A stretch of 64,000 nt of DNA from Methylobacterium soli (lineage in GTDB: Bacteria; Pseudomonadota; Alphaproteobacteria; Rhizobiales; Beijerinckiaceae), in the NCBI RefSeq assembly GCF_008806385.1, contig NZ_VZZK01000025.1:37541-101540 (forward strand), read 5' to 3'. The notes under the pieces are model-generated. The model ran no database searches, was not told where the DNA came from, and saw nothing but the letters and a program-made list of their open reading frames with translations. Positions 1-8,863 of the stretch are shown one piece after another (within the stretch, counting starts at the first letter, position 1; the number at the start of each line of letters is the position of its first letter). Position numbers and translations under genes: made by a program.

Positions 1-1358
1 GCGCCGTTGCGCCGAAAGGCGAGGCTCGCGCCGAACCGGTAGACGCCGTCCTCGGGCGCGACGAAGCGGTTGCTGGCGGCCGCGAAGGCGCCCTGCTCGT
101 TCACCTCGCCGATGTTGAACTGGATCCGGGTCCAGGCCTCGGCCGGCAGGTAATTGTCGAAATTGGTGGCGGCGGCGAAGCGCACGAGGTTCGTCAGCCG
201 CAGCCAGCGCGTCCCGTCATGGCCCCGGAAGGCCGTGGCGGTGCTGTCGAACACGATCTGGCCGGCCCCGACCCCGCGGGCCGGCACGCCGGCGCGGGGC
301 TGCAATTCGAGGGCCCCGTTGCCGCGCACCTTCAGGACGGAGCGCCGCGCCGTGCCACCGAGATCGGTGGTCTGGATATCGAGGGCGGTGCCCTGCGCGG
401 CGCCCGAGAAATCCTCCTCGGCGAGCCCCTGCAGGCAGATCGCGTCCCCCGAATAGACCCCGCCCGCGTGGAAGCCCCGGCCGAGGAGGGCGAAGAAGCG
501 GTCGCCGGCCCGGATCGGGCCCGGGGCGCCGGGGCTGCCGCGCCCGACGCGGGCGAGGATCGCCGCGCCCGGGATGGTCTGGCCCCCCGGCGCGCCCGCA
601 TTCTGCAGGGCCTCGAGGGCGATCAGCGGGCCCCCGCCCCGCGTCCCCGCGGCGACGGGGGCGGCGGGCGCGGCGCCCCGGGCCGCCAGGGTTCCGAATC
701 CGACGAACCCCGTCGCCGGGTCGGCGCGCCAGGCCTCCGTCCAGGCGAGCCCGTCGCCCGAGACCCGCGCCACGAGGCTGTCGTCGCCCGCGAGCCCGAT
801 CTCGGCCCGGCCCGAGAAACCCGTCTGCATCAGGAGCGACAGGACATTGCCGGCGGCCTGCTTGTTCAGGGTGACGCGCAGGTCCCCGCTGCCGCCCTCG
901 GGCTGGGTCCGGGCCGTCCAGAGGGCGGCGTTGAGCTTGGCCGCGAAGGGGTTCTGCGCGTCCGCCCCCGTGCCGATCCCGAGGCTGACGAGGTTCTGGA
1001 ACGCCGTCAGGCTCGCCCGGAAGCTGGTCCAGGCGCGGCCGTCGAAGAGGTAGAGGTCGGCCTCGTCGATCACGTAGGCGAGCCAGCCCGGCCGCGGCAC
1101 CGTGCCGGCCCAGACCCCGTCCTCGAAGCGCACGACCTGCCCGGACAGCCCGGCCCAGGCACCCCCGGGATTGGCCGCGGTCACGAGGTAGCGGTCGCCC
1201 TCGGCGGGGCTCGCGGGCGGCGCGGCGCGGTCCTTGTCGAGGCAGGCGAGCTGCACCAGGGCATCGAGGAGCCCCAGGGCCTCGTTGTGGGTGACGTGCT
1301 TCTGCGCCTGCCCCGCCGCGATCAGCGGCAGGGCGAGGTTGCGGGTGGTGTCGGGCAT
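1..1358 (-). CDS. DUF2793 domain phage/GTA protein, 3' end cut by window edge
   Basis: About 452 codons are visible and open to the left edge, so the C-terminus is missing. The N-terminus (MPDTTRNLALPLIAAGQAQK, then HVTHNEAL) is the conserved start of DUF2793 proteins, which lie at the distal end of GTA and related prophage tail clusters. Near the edge the protein reads like a C1q/TNF-type jelly-roll repeat (RFVAPEDGVYRFGASLAF), common at the C-terminus of these proteins and suggestive of surface attachment. It is last in the minus-strand tail series, 187 bp after gp15. The start has a good ribosome site (CCGGAG, 8 nt spacing) shared with other genes of the cluster. A role in host-surface binding is inference. 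Confidence 0.8.
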   Translation of the reverse strand, partial: MPDTTRNLALPLIAAGQAQKHVTHNEALGLLDALVQLACLDKDRAAPPASPAEGDRYLVTAANPGGAWAGLSGQVVRFEDGVWAGTVPRPGWLAYVIDEADLYLFDGRAWTSFRASLTAFQNLVSLGIGTGADAQNPFAAKLNAALWTARTQPEGGSGDLRVTLNKQAAGNVLSLLMQTGFSGRAEIGLAGDDSLVARVSGDGLAWTEAWRADPATGFVGFGTLAARGAAPAAPVAAGTRGGGPLIALEALQNAGAPGGQTIPGAAILARVGRGSPGAPGPIRAGDRFFALLGRGFHAGGVYSGDAICLQGLAEEDFSGAAQGTALDIQTTDLGGTARRSVLKVRGNGALELQPRAGVPARGVGAGQIVFDSTATAFRGHDGTRWLRLTNLVRFAAATNFDNYLPAEAWTRIQFNIGEVNEQGAFAAASNRFVAPEDGVYRFGASLAFRRNG

Positions 1359-1545
1359 GGGGACTCCGGGGCGAGGGGGCGACGCGGCCTTTCTCCCGTC
1401 CGACCTCATCCGGAGAGGGACGGCATGGCCGCGCCGGCCCGGGATCTCCGCCCTCGCGGCCCGCTGCGGGAGCCTCGAAGGCGGGGGAAGGCGGTGCGAT
1501 TGAAAAACGGGCCGGGGCCGGGACGCGCTTGCGGAAGCGCGGGCC

Positions 1546-4500
1546 TCATCCCGCCCGCACGGGCAGGCGGGCCCGGCGGGCGGGGCCGGGGCCCGCGACG
1601 GTGCCGCATTGCGCCACCGAGACCTCGATCGCGGTCTGCGGCCCGCCGAAATCCGCGATCTCGTCGGCCGCCGGGTAGAGCAGGCTCGGGCTGGCGGCCG
1701 TCAGGCTGCGCAGGAGCCGGCCGTCGGGCTGAAACAGCGCGACCGCGTAGGCTTCCGCGGGCTCGTCGAGGCGCACCTCCACGGGCTCCCAGGCGTCCCC
1801 CGCCCGCCGACTCCGGCGGATCCAGCTCAGCCGGATGCCGGTCGCCTCCCGGCGCGCCCGCAGGTGCACAGGGCTGAGCGGCGTGAGCGCGCCGAAGCCC
1901 GCGCTCGCCGTGATCTCGGTGAAGAGCGGGTCGGCCGGGTCGCGCCCGGCCGGGCCGATCCGGTAGCGGAAGCTGCGGCCGGCCTCGTCGAGGCGGTCGA
2001 TGAGGGGTACCACGGCCCCGTCGTCGAGGCGCACGATCAGGCTTCCGGCCGGCGCTCCCCTTCCGGCCGCGTCCTCGCTGCCGCCGAGGCCGCGCAGGAG
2101 GCGGGTCAGGCGCCAGGTGCCGGGGCCGGTGAGCGCGGCGCCGGCCGCCGACAGGATCTCCACGCTGCCGTCGGGCGCCCGCACCGCGAACAGGTTGCCG
2201 CCGGCGAGCGCCCCCGCCGCGTCGATCGAGGCGAGCCCTCCGGCATGGCGCAGCGCCACCGCGAGCTCGGCCGTGCGGTCGAAGCGCCAGAGCGGCCCGG
2301 GGGGCAGGGGCTCGCTGAGCGTGCCGAGGCAGGCCGGGTAGTCGACGAGCCGGTGCAGGGCCAGGGGGGCGCCGTCCCCGGCCGCCCGCCAGACCGCGAC
2401 ATCCCCCGGCCAGGGCTCGGCCGCCACCGCGAGATATTGCAGCGCGACGGGGTCGCCCCGGTCCACCGGCAGGTCGAGGGCCACCGCGAAGGGCGGTCCC
2501 GGAAAGGCCGAGGCCGGCGGCCGGGCGGGCACCGGGGCGCTTCGCCGTGGCGGGGGCGGCGACCCGTGCAGGGGCAGCGCCTGCGTCTCGATCCGCCGCC
2601 CGGCCGGGCTGTCGGCGATCCTGAGGATCCGGTGCAGGCCGGCGCCCGGCAGCGCGAGGCAATCCCCGGGTTCGAGCTCGACCCGCCTCGGGCTGAGGGT
2701 GAGGCTCGCGGTGTCGCGGCCCGCGATGGCGGCGTCGAGCCGGGCCTCGGCCAGGGCCTCGGCGCTCTCGCGGCGGGTGACGATTGCGGCCTCGAGGCGG
2801 GTCTCGCGCCGCCGCGCGCCCGCGGGCCGGATCGCCGCCGCGGCGGCCCGGCGGTAGCCGGCGCTCTCGGAATCGCTGAAGCCGATCTCGAGCGAGCGGG
2901 GCAGGGCGCTCTCCTCGGCGCGCACGAGGCGCAAGGGCGCCTCGTCGGGGTCGAGCCGGACGAGGTCGTCGGCCGCGAGGGCGACCGGGCGTTCGGGCCC
3001 GCGGATGCGCAGGCTGCCGGCCACCGCCGAGACGTCGAGGCCGTAGAGCTGCGCCAGGGGCTCCAGGGCGGCGCGGGCCGAGAGGGCGCGGTCGATGACG
3101 TAGCCGTCGAGATAGGCCGCGGCCTCGATCCGGCTCGGCGCCGCGATGCCGAGATCGGCCAGGATCGCGGTGATCAGCCGGTCGAGGTCGAGCCCCTCGA
3201 TCCGCCCGGTGATCCAGTGGCCGAGGCGCCAGTTGCCGGCATCGGCCCAGACCGTGTCGCAATCCGGGAAGGCCGGGAAGGGCCGCGCGTCCCAGGCCCA
3301 GACGAAGATCGCGTCGGGCGCGACCATCGGGCCGCCATAGAGGGGCGAGACCGGGTTGTGGGCGGGGTCGTGGCCCGGCGCCTCGGGGTCGAAGCGGGTC
3401 AGGATCGCCTCCAGGCCGCGAAGCTGGATCAGCTCGTCGCGGGTGCCGCGGGAGGCCGGCGGGGCGGCGTTCTCGGAGGATTTCGGGTCGGGGAAGACGT
3501 TCGGGCCGTTGGTGCCCTTGTCCACGGCCGGCACCCCGATCTCGGTCAGCCAGATCGGCTTCGAGGCCGGCACCCAGGCGGTCCGGCGGGTCTCGACGCC
3601 GCCCGCCCGCTCCACGTGCGGGTTCGACCACCAGGCCACGAGGTCCTTGGCCCGGTAGATCCAGGGCTTGGCCGCCGCCCCGTCGGTGATCGGGCTGCGG
3701 ATCTGGGCCCGCCGGTCGGCATCGCCCGCATAGTACCAGTCGAAGGCCTCGCCCGCCGCGAGGCGGCGTCTCAGGTAGTCGCGATCGTAGATCGTGGCGC
3801 TCTCGGCGAGGTCGGCATGGTCCGGCCCGTCGCGCCAATCCGTGATCGGCGGGTAATAATCGATGCCGACGGCGTCGATCGCCGGATCCGCGAACAGGTC
3901 GTCGAGGGGGAAGCGGATCTCGGCGCCGCCCGCCCGCACGTCGGCGCCGTACTCCGTCCAGTCGGCGGCGTAGACGAGCTTGACGCCCGGCCCGAGCCGA
4001 TCCCGCACCGCGCCGGCGAGGCGCCGCAGGGCCTCGACCGCGGGGTAGCGCCCGCCCGCCGCCCGCACCCGGGTGAGGCCGATCAGCTCGCTGCCGATGA
4101 TGAAGCCGGCCAGCGGCACGCCGTCCGCGGCCCAGCCGCCCGCGAGGTCGGCGTAGTGCAGCACCATCCGGGCGAGCCCGCTCCCGCCCTCGAAGAAGGC
4201 CGCGACCTGCGCGCCCGCCGCCTCGCTGCCGTCCGGGCTGCCGGGCAGGCCCGGGGCGGGGTCGCAGGTGATGCGGCCGCGCCAGGGATAGGCGGGCTGG
4301 CCCGGGGCTCCCGGGTCGCGCGGGTCCGGCAGGGCGTTGGCCTGCGCCACGTCCATCATCAGGAAGGGATAGAGCACCACCTTGAGGCCGCGCCGGTGCA
4401 GGTCGGCGACGAGGCGGCCGAGGCCGGCATCCGAGGGGGTGCCGCCATAGGCCGGGCCGCCCTCCGGCGCCCGCGAGACCACGCCGACCTGCGCCCGGCC

Positions 4501-5445
4501 GAGCCCGGCCACCGACCAGACGTCGCCCCGGGTCGCCTTGCCGGCATTGTCGACCTTGGGCGCCACCGTGCAATGCCCGGCCCGCAGATCGTCGCCGAAC
4601 CACGCCACCACGACCGAGACCTGAGCCAGCCGCGGGCAGAGGGCCTGCAGGGCGTCCAGGGAGGCGGTGACGTCGGTGGCGCGCTGGAGCTGGAAGCGGT
4701 TGGCGGCCCGGGTCGCGCCGAAGCCCGCATCCTCGGTGACAAGATCGGGATCGAGGCCGAACTCGTTGGCGCCCGGGATCAGGTCGACGGCCCGGATCAT
4801 CCCGGCCAGGCCCGCCACGGGGCGCACCACCTCGAAGGCGAATTGCGGGATGCGGTTGCCGAAATCGGCGAGCGCCAGGCGCTCGAACACCACGTAGGCG
4901 AGGCCCCGATAGGCGGGCGCTCGCGTCGCGCCCTCCTTGGCGACGATGAGCGGGTCGGGCTCCTGATCGCGGCTGCCCGCGTGGACGCGCAGCGTCAGGG
5001 TGGTGAGGTCGAGTTCCTGTCCGTCCGCCCAGACCCGCCGCACGAAGGCGATCTCGCCCTCGCACAGGCCGATCGCCAGGTTGGCGTAGTAGGCATAGGC
5101 CGTGCGCACGGTCTTCTGGCCGCCGCCGCCCTTGGCCCCGGTCGCGGCCCGCTCCACCGTGGTGTTGGCGACTTCGAGGGGCCGCGTCGCCCAGATCAGG
5201 GTGCCGCCGAGCTTCGCCCGCCCGTAGGCCCGCGGGATCGGGTCGCCCTCGGTGGAGGAGAGGCCGGCCACGTCCGAGAGGCGCGGCCCCTCGACGAAGC
5301 GCGGGCTGGCGCGGGTGCCGAACAGCGCCCCGTCGATGCCCGCCCCCGCGATGGCGCCGGCCGCCCGCCCGATCAGGGCGCCGACCGGCCCCCCGAGTCC
5401 CGTCCCGGCCGCCGCCCCGGCCGTCGAGAGGATCAGCGTGGCCAT
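1546..5445 (-). CDS. GTA baseplate multidomain protein (gp15, 'megatron')
   Basis: The 1299-aa product matches the largest GTA tail protein in length and content. A Gly/Ala-rich hydrophobic N-terminus (TAGAAAGTGLGGPVGALIG) is followed by a baseplate-hub-like region. Roughly residues 290-760 form a glycoside-hydrolase-like TIM barrel, with IDAVGIDYYPPITDW and KPIWLTEIGVPAVDKGTNGP. The C-terminal half resembles phage tail/hub beta domains. In RcGTA this protein forms the baseplate and contacts the cell envelope. It is 187 bp upstream of the DUF2793 gene. Toward gp14 it is separated by a toxin-antitoxin pair on the opposite strand. The start is ATG behind CCGGAG. Family assignment is strong; enzymatic activity of the barrel is unproven. 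Confidence 0.92.
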   Translation of the reverse strand: MATLILSTAGAAAGTGLGGPVGALIGRAAGAIAGAGIDGALFGTRASPRFVEGPRLSDVAGLSSTEGDPIPRAYGRAKLGGTLIWATRPLEVANTTVERAATGAKGGGGQKTVRTAYAYYANLAIGLCEGEIAFVRRVWADGQELDLTTLTLRVHAGSRDQEPDPLIVAKEGATRAPAYRGLAYVVFERLALADFGNRIPQFAFEVVRPVAGLAGMIRAVDLIPGANEFGLDPDLVTEDAGFGATRAANRFQLQRATDVTASLDALQALCPRLAQVSVVVAWFGDDLRAGHCTVAPKVDNAGKATRGDVWSVAGLGRAQVGVVSRAPEGGPAYGGTPSDAGLGRLVADLHRRGLKVVLYPFLMMDVAQANALPDPRDPGAPGQPAYPWRGRITCDPAPGLPGSPDGSEAAGAQVAAFFEGGSGLARMVLHYADLAGGWAADGVPLAGFIIGSELIGLTRVRAAGGRYPAVEALRRLAGAVRDRLGPGVKLVYAADWTEYGADVRAGGAEIRFPLDDLFADPAIDAVGIDYYPPITDWRDGPDHADLAESATIYDRDYLRRRLAAGEAFDWYYAGDADRRAQIRSPITDGAAAKPWIYRAKDLVAWWSNPHVERAGGVETRRTAWVPASKPIWLTEIGVPAVDKGTNGPNVFPDPKSSENAAPPASRGTRDELIQLRGLEAILTRFDPEAPGHDPAHNPVSPLYGGPMVAPDAIFVWAWDARPFPAFPDCDTVWADAGNWRLGHWITGRIEGLDLDRLITAILADLGIAAPSRIEAAAYLDGYVIDRALSARAALEPLAQLYGLDVSAVAGSLRIRGPERPVALAADDLVRLDPDEAPLRLVRAEESALPRSLEIGFSDSESAGYRRAAAAAIRPAGARRRETRLEAAIVTRRESAEALAEARLDAAIAGRDTASLTLSPRRVELEPGDCLALPGAGLHRILRIADSPAGRRIETQALPLHGSPPPPRRSAPVPARPPASAFPGPPFAVALDLPVDRGDPVALQYLAVAAEPWPGDVAVWRAAGDGAPLALHRLVDYPACLGTLSEPLPPGPLWRFDRTAELAVALRHAGGLASIDAAGALAGGNLFAVRAPDGSVEILSAAGAALTGPGTWRLTRLLRGLGGSEDAAGRGAPAGSLIVRLDDGAVVPLIDRLDEAGRSFRYRIGPAGRDPADPLFTEITASAGFGALTPLSPVHLRARREATGIRLSWIRRSRRAGDAWEPVEVRLDEPAEAYAVALFQPDGRLLRSLTAASPSLLYPAADEIADFGGPQTAIEVSVAQCGTVAGPGPARRARLPVRAG

Positions 5446-5469
5446 GGGCGGCTCCGGAGATGGGGTGGG

Positions 5470-5498
5470 TTGCCGGTTTGTATCTTGTCGGATACGAA
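5470..5498 (+). promoter_or_regulatory. Candidate promoter/operator of the toxin-antitoxin pair
   Basis: TTGCCG (5470-5475) and TACGAA (5493-5498) are 17 bp apart and could be -35 and -10 elements. An inverted repeat GTATC-N6-GATAC (5480-5495) lies between and over them, as expected for an autoregulated toxin-antitoxin operator. If used, transcription would begin close to the GTG at 5505. The -10 match is weak. Confidence 0.35.
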
Positions 5499-5504
5499 TT
5501 CGGG

Positions 5505-5810
5505 GTGCCGACGATCCTCGTGTCAGACGTGTTCAAGCGCTGGCTGGGCAGCCTGCGGGATCAGCGGGCCAAGGCGCGCATCGCTGCGCGTATCCGGGCC
5601 GCAACCTTCGGCAATTTCGGTGATGTCGAGCCGGTCGGGGATGGCATCTTCGAGATGCGCATCCATGACGGACCGGGCTATCGCCTGTATTATGTACGAA
5701 GAGGCGAAACGATTTACCTGTTGCTCGTCGGCGGCGACAAATCGAGCCAGAGCCGCGACATCCGGAAGGCGAAGGCTATGGCCGCCGACCTCGATCGGGA
5801 CCTCTCATGA
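5505..5810 (+). CDS. RelE/ParE-family addiction-module toxin
   Basis: A 101-aa protein with the pattern of 'putative addiction module killer' proteins: FKRWLGSLRDQRAKARIAAR in the N-terminal helices, a GPGYRLYYVRRGE strand pair, and LLVGGDKSSQSRDI before a C-terminal helix. Members are usually ribosome-associated mRNA endonucleases; cleavage here is inferred from the family. GTG at 5505 gives the normal family N-terminus (MPTILVSDVFKRW); the longer ATG at 5460 would add residues the family lacks. The stop overlaps the antitoxin ATG by 4 bp (ATGA), so the pair is translationally coupled. It lies on the strand opposite to the GTA genes, in the gp15-gp14 gap. Confidence 0.85.
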   Translation: MPTILVSDVFKRWLGSLRDQRAKARIAARIRAATFGNFGDVEPVGDGIFEMRIHDGPGYRLYYVRRGETIYLLLVGGDKSSQSRDIRKAKAMAADLDRDLS

Positions 5811-6091
5811 CCCGCTTCACACCCTTCGACGCCTCGGAATTCCTCGACAGCGAGGAAGCTATCGCCGAGTACCTCGCGGCGGCGCTGCAGGATCCCGACC
5901 CGGACCTGTTCGTCGCGGCTCTGGGCGACGTCGCCAAGGCGCGCGGCATGACCCAGATCGCCCGCGAGGCCGGTCTCGGCCGCGAGAGCCTCTACAAGGC
6001 GCTCACCCCCGGATCGAAGGTCCGCTACGAGACCGTCCGAAAGGTGATGGACGTGCTGGGCGTCAAGCTGACGGTCTCGCCGGGGGCCTGA
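5807..6091 (+). CDS. HigA-like addiction-module antitoxin
   Basis: A 94-aa partner of the upstream toxin. The middle (VAKARGMTQIAREAGLGRES) is a helix-turn-helix of the XRE/HigA-like 'addiction module antidote' family, followed by LYKAL and RYETVRKVMDVLGVKLTV. It should bind and neutralise the toxin and repress the shared promoter. The toxin-first order is that of HigBA-type modules. The 3' end overlaps the 3' end of the convergent gp14 gene by 29 bp, so its C-terminal codons are also coding for gp14 on the other strand. Confidence 0.88.
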   Translation: MTRFTPFDASEFLDSEEAIAEYLAAALQDPDPDLFVAALGDVAKARGMTQIAREAGLGRESLYKALTPGSKVRYETVRKVMDVLGVKLTVSPGA

Positions 6092-6587
6092 GCGCCGCCG
6101 CGGCCCCCGGAAACCGGAACACGTGAGTGAGGTGCCGGCGCCACCACGGCGTGATCGCGACCTCCGCCACCACCGCCCCGTCATGGGCGTGGATCATCGT
6201 GCCCGCCCCCGTCGCGATGGCGCAGTGGCGCGCGGGCAGGTGGCGGCGGAAGGCGAAGAGCAGGACGTCCCCGGCTTCCGGCGCGGAGGCGGCGGGCGGG
6301 CCCGCGGCGGGCAAGCCCGCGGTGGGCGGGCCAGCGACGCGGATGAGGTGGCGTTCGGCGGCCTCCGCCAGCGGGTCGGTGCCGGCCGGCGCCGATTCCG
6401 CCCAGGAGGCCGCGTAGGGCGGGGCCGGTTCGGGCTCGGGCCCGAGCACCCCGCGCCAGACGCCCCGCACGAGGCCGAGGCAGTCGCAGCCGACCCCCTT
6501 GAGGGAGGCCTGGTGCCGATAGGGCGTGCCGAGCCAGGTCCGGGCCTCGGCAACGAAGGCGGCCGGGTCGGTCGCGCGTTCCCGCAT
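6063..6587 (-). CDS. GTA NlpC/P60-type cell wall peptidase (gp14)
   Basis: A 174-aa NlpC/P60 peptidase of the phage type. GTPYRHQASLKGVGCDCLGL carries the catalytic Cys region and ARHCAIATGAGTMIHAHDG carries the His. The family cuts peptidoglycan stem peptides, and in GTA tails it assists DNA entry through the recipient wall. It sits between gp13 and gp15 as in other GTAs. The start is ATG behind GAGGAG, 10 bp after the gp13 stop region. A Pro/Ala-rich segment (about 105-125) is an insertion typical of very G+C-rich genomes. The 3' end overlaps the antitoxin gene by 29 bp. Confidence 0.9.
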   Translation of the reverse strand: MRERATDPAAFVAEARTWLGTPYRHQASLKGVGCDCLGLVRGVWRGVLGPEPEPAPPYAASWAESAPAGTDPLAEAAERHLIRVAGPPTAGLPAAGPPAASAPEAGDVLLFAFRRHLPARHCAIATGAGTMIHAHDGAVVAEVAITPWWRRHLTHVFRFPGAAAALRPPARPSA

Positions 6588-6597
6588 GACGCTCTCC

Positions 6598-7488
6598 TCA
6601 GGTATCCGACGCGGCGCGGAACAGGCTGCCGCCGTCGAGGCCGGGGCCGGAGCCCGGGACCTGGCGCAGCACGACGTCGTTGCCCGGCAGGTGCGGGAAG
6701 CCCTGGAAGTTCACCGCATTGGCAAAGGTCCCGGCGCAGGTGGCGAGGCGCTTGTCGCAGCCCGGATCCAGCAGCAGGGCATCGCCCGGGGCGACCGCCC
6801 GCGGCGGCGCCTCCCAGAGCTCGATGGCGCCGTCCGCATGCGCCCGCACGTCGCCCGCGAGCCCCGCATTGGCGCCCCCGGTCCAGGTGAAGTGCCCGCC
6901 CGTCAGGGCCCCGTCGGGCACCGGCCGCGCGAGGTCGAGGGCGAGGAGGCCGGGGCGGGGCACCGCCCGCACCGTGGCGGCGACGCGCAGGGGCGCGAGA
7001 TCGACGCGGCAGCGCCCGTCCCCGAGATCGGCCCCGCAGGTGGCGCGGTAGGTGCGGCCGCGCTCCGCGTCGAGGCTGTCCATCAGCCCGCGCAGTTCCG
7101 CCACGAAGGCGTTGCCGGCCCGGCGGATCTCCCCCAGCGTGCCGAGGTCGAGGAGGAGGCGGATCTCGGGGTTCGTCCAGTCCACGAGCCAGGTCTCGAC
7201 GCTGGCCCCGTCATAGAGGCCGCCCGCGATGTCGGCCTCGGTCAGCCCGAGGGCGCTGAGCGCCCCCGCCACGTCCCCGCCCGAGACTGCGAAGCCGAGC
7301 TCCCGGCTCGCCTCGGCGGCTTCGAGGCCGGTGCGGGCGGCGTGGACGAGGTCCCCCAGGGTGAGGTCGCGGTCGTGATCGGTGAAGCCGAGGGCGAGGC
7401 CGTCCCGGCGCCGCAGCGCCCAGCAATGGCAGAGGGTCGTCGCACCCTCCGCGAGGCGGGCCGCGAGGTCCGGGGGCAGGTCGCGCAT
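6598..7488 (-). CDS. GTA baseplate hub protein, DUF2163 (gp13)
   Basis: A 296-aa protein with the DUF2163/phage_BR0599 signature: LALGFTDHDRDLTLGDL near residue 30, VETWLVDWTNPE near 115, and the C-terminal Cys-containing part CDKRLATCAGTFANAVNFQG followed by FPHLPGND. These Cys residues match the iron-sulfur-binding region described for the RcGTA hub. It should form the tail-tip hub between distal tail and megatron. The start is ATG behind CCGGAGCCCTCC. The gap upstream to gp12 is occupied by a minisatellite. Confidence 0.9.
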   Translation of the reverse strand: MRDLPPDLAARLAEGATTLCHCWALRRRDGLALGFTDHDRDLTLGDLVHAARTGLEAAEASRELGFAVSGGDVAGALSALGLTEADIAGGLYDGASVETWLVDWTNPEIRLLLDLGTLGEIRRAGNAFVAELRGLMDSLDAERGRTYRATCGADLGDGRCRVDLAPLRVAATVRAVPRPGLLALDLARPVPDGALTGGHFTWTGGANAGLAGDVRAHADGAIELWEAPPRAVAPGDALLLDPGCDKRLATCAGTFANAVNFQGFPHLPGNDVVLRQVPGSGPGLDGGSLFRAASDT

Positions 7489-7505
7489 GGAGGGCTCCGG
7501 ATCAG

Positions 7506-7581
7506 GGCAGGATGCCGGTCAGGGCAGGATTCCCGGCACGGCAGGATTCCCGTCACGGCAGGATTCCCGTCACGGCAGGAT
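7506..7581. repeat. 17-bp tandem repeat over the 3' end of gp12
   Basis: GGCAGGAT recurs at 7506, 7523, 7540, 7557 and 7574 with an exact 17-bp period; the consensus unit is GGCAGGATTCCCGTCAC. The third, fourth and fifth spacings are almost identical in sequence while the first two copies have drifted. The array covers the last codons and stop of gp12 and the gap to gp13. Because 17 is not a multiple of 3, changing copy number changes the stop used. Confidence 0.95.
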
Positions 7582-8194
7582 CTCGATCAGCGGCACCTTC
7601 GGGATCTCCCCCGCCGCGAAGGCTTCGAGGTTCACCGTGAGCTCGTCCGTGTCGAAGCGGACCGGCACGTCGAAGGCGAAGCCCGCCGTGATCAGGGCGC
7701 CCGGCGGCGGTGCGGCCACGAAGGTGACCAGCCCGGTGGCGGCCTCGCAGGTGAAGCGGGCGCGCGCCACCTCGACGCCCCCGACCGCGATCCGCACGCT
7801 CTCGGCCACCGGCTTGGCGATGGCGCGCCGGGCCGCTGCCATAGGTCTTGGCCAGCGCGAACACGCGCGTCGCGCCGTCGCCCGTCCCGAGGTCCTGGTC
7901 GGTCGGGCTCGGCGCGAGCCCCGGCGGGCCGGAGCGGAAATCGACCCGGTCGCGGTAGCGGAAGCCGTAGAGGCGCCCGCGCCGCTCCTCGAAGAAGCTC
8001 ACGACGGCGTGGAGCGCGTCGAGGCTGCGGATGCCGAAGCCCGCATCGTAGCGGCGGCGCGAATCCGCCCAGCGGCTGTTGCGGTGCTCGCGGCCCGAGG
8101 CCAGCGTGACGATCTCGGTGAGCCGGCTCGGGCCGCCGCTGCCGCGCAGGCTGACGTCGAGCGGGAAGCGCACCTCGTGGAAATCGGCGGACAT
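7570..8194 (-). pseudogene. GTA distal tail protein, DUF2460 (gp12), frameshifted
   Basis: The N-terminal part (MSADFHEVRFPLDVSLRGSG through VFALAKTYGS) and the C-terminal part (ARRAIAKPVAESVRIAVGG through VPLIEILP) together make one DUF2460/TIGR02217 protein of about 207 aa. They are in different frames. The switch lies near 7831-7842, within a run of G and C (AGCGGCCCGG on the coding strand), consistent with one extra base or two missing. Unshifted, the first frame continues into unrelated sequence to 7553. The product would be the distal tail ring. It could be a true mutation, a sequencing error or, less likely, recoding. The start has a CAGGAG ribosome site. Confidence 0.82.
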
Positions 8195-8218
8195 TCAGGG
8201 CTCCTGCGGATCGAGGCC

Positions 8219-8797
8219 TCAGAGGGCGCGCTGCCCGCGCGCCACCGCGCGGGCGAGGCTCGCGGCGACCTGCGCCTCGGAGCGGCGGAAGCCCGTGAGG
8301 TCGGGCGTCGCGATGTTGACGGTGACGGAGACCGGGCGCCCGCCGCTGCCCGCCGCCACGCCGAGGCGGCCGTCGCTGCCGCGGCGCAGGGGCAGGATCG
8401 CCTCGGGCCCGGCCTCGCCCATCAGGCCGGTGCCGCCCTGCATCGGGAAATAGGTGGGCGCGGCCACGATCCCGCCCTCCGCGAACGGCCGCACCCGGCC
8501 GTTCCCGATCACGCCGCCGCGCGCGAAGGCCGTCTCGTCGCCGAGGGCGGTGGTGCTCAGGAGGCCGTTGACGAGGCTCGTGATGCCCTGCTTCACCGGT
8601 CTCAGGGCGGCCTTGACGGCGAGCCCGGCGAGCTTGGTGCCGAGGGAGCCGAGCACGCTTTCCAGCTGGCGCCCGGCCCCGAGATTGCGCGTCAGCGCCC
8701 CCGACAGGCTCTGCCCGAACTTCTGGGCCAGGCGGTCGAGGGTATCGAGCTGCTTGATGCGCGTCGCGTTGGCGCGGTCGAGTTCGGTCTCGGGCAT
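8219..8797 (-). CDS. GTA tail tape measure protein (gp11)
   Basis: At 192 aa this is the short tape-measure protein of GTAs, where siphophages have far longer ones. It has an N-terminal helical part (LDRANATRIKQLDTLDRLAQ), a hydrophobic middle, then FARGGVIGNGRVRPFAEGG and LMGEAGPEAILPL, the signature near the C-terminus of phage tail length/tape measure proteins. It sets tail length and is ejected ahead of DNA. The start is ATG behind CCCGGAGCCCCCC. It sits between gp12 and the tail chaperone, in the expected order. Confidence 0.9.
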   Translation of the reverse strand: MPETELDRANATRIKQLDTLDRLAQKFGQSLSGALTRNLGAGRQLESVLGSLGTKLAGLAVKAALRPVKQGITSLVNGLLSTTALGDETAFARGGVIGNGRVRPFAEGGIVAAPTYFPMQGGTGLMGEAGPEAILPLRRGSDGRLGVAAGSGGRPVSVTVNIATPDLTGFRRSEAQVAASLARAVARGQRAL

Positions 8798-8863
8798 GGG
8801 GGGCTCCGGGTCGGGAGGGTGGTGGGAGGCGGCTGCGTCCCGACCGTCGCCGGGGGCGGCTGC

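Noticed and set aside
5460..5504. Longer toxin start (ATG 5460)
   Set aside because: The extra 15 residues do not match the family and would cover the candidate promoter/operator.
1609..6126. Very long open frame antisense to gp15 (about 1500 codons), and similar long frames opposite most genes
   Set aside because: High G+C keeps the opposite strand free of stops. The encoded sequences are Arg/Gly/Ala/Pro-rich with no family features, and the other strand is clearly coding.
7506..7581. CRISPR-like array
   Set aside because: Units are 17 bp directly abutting, with no spacers, and no cas genes are near. It is a minisatellite.
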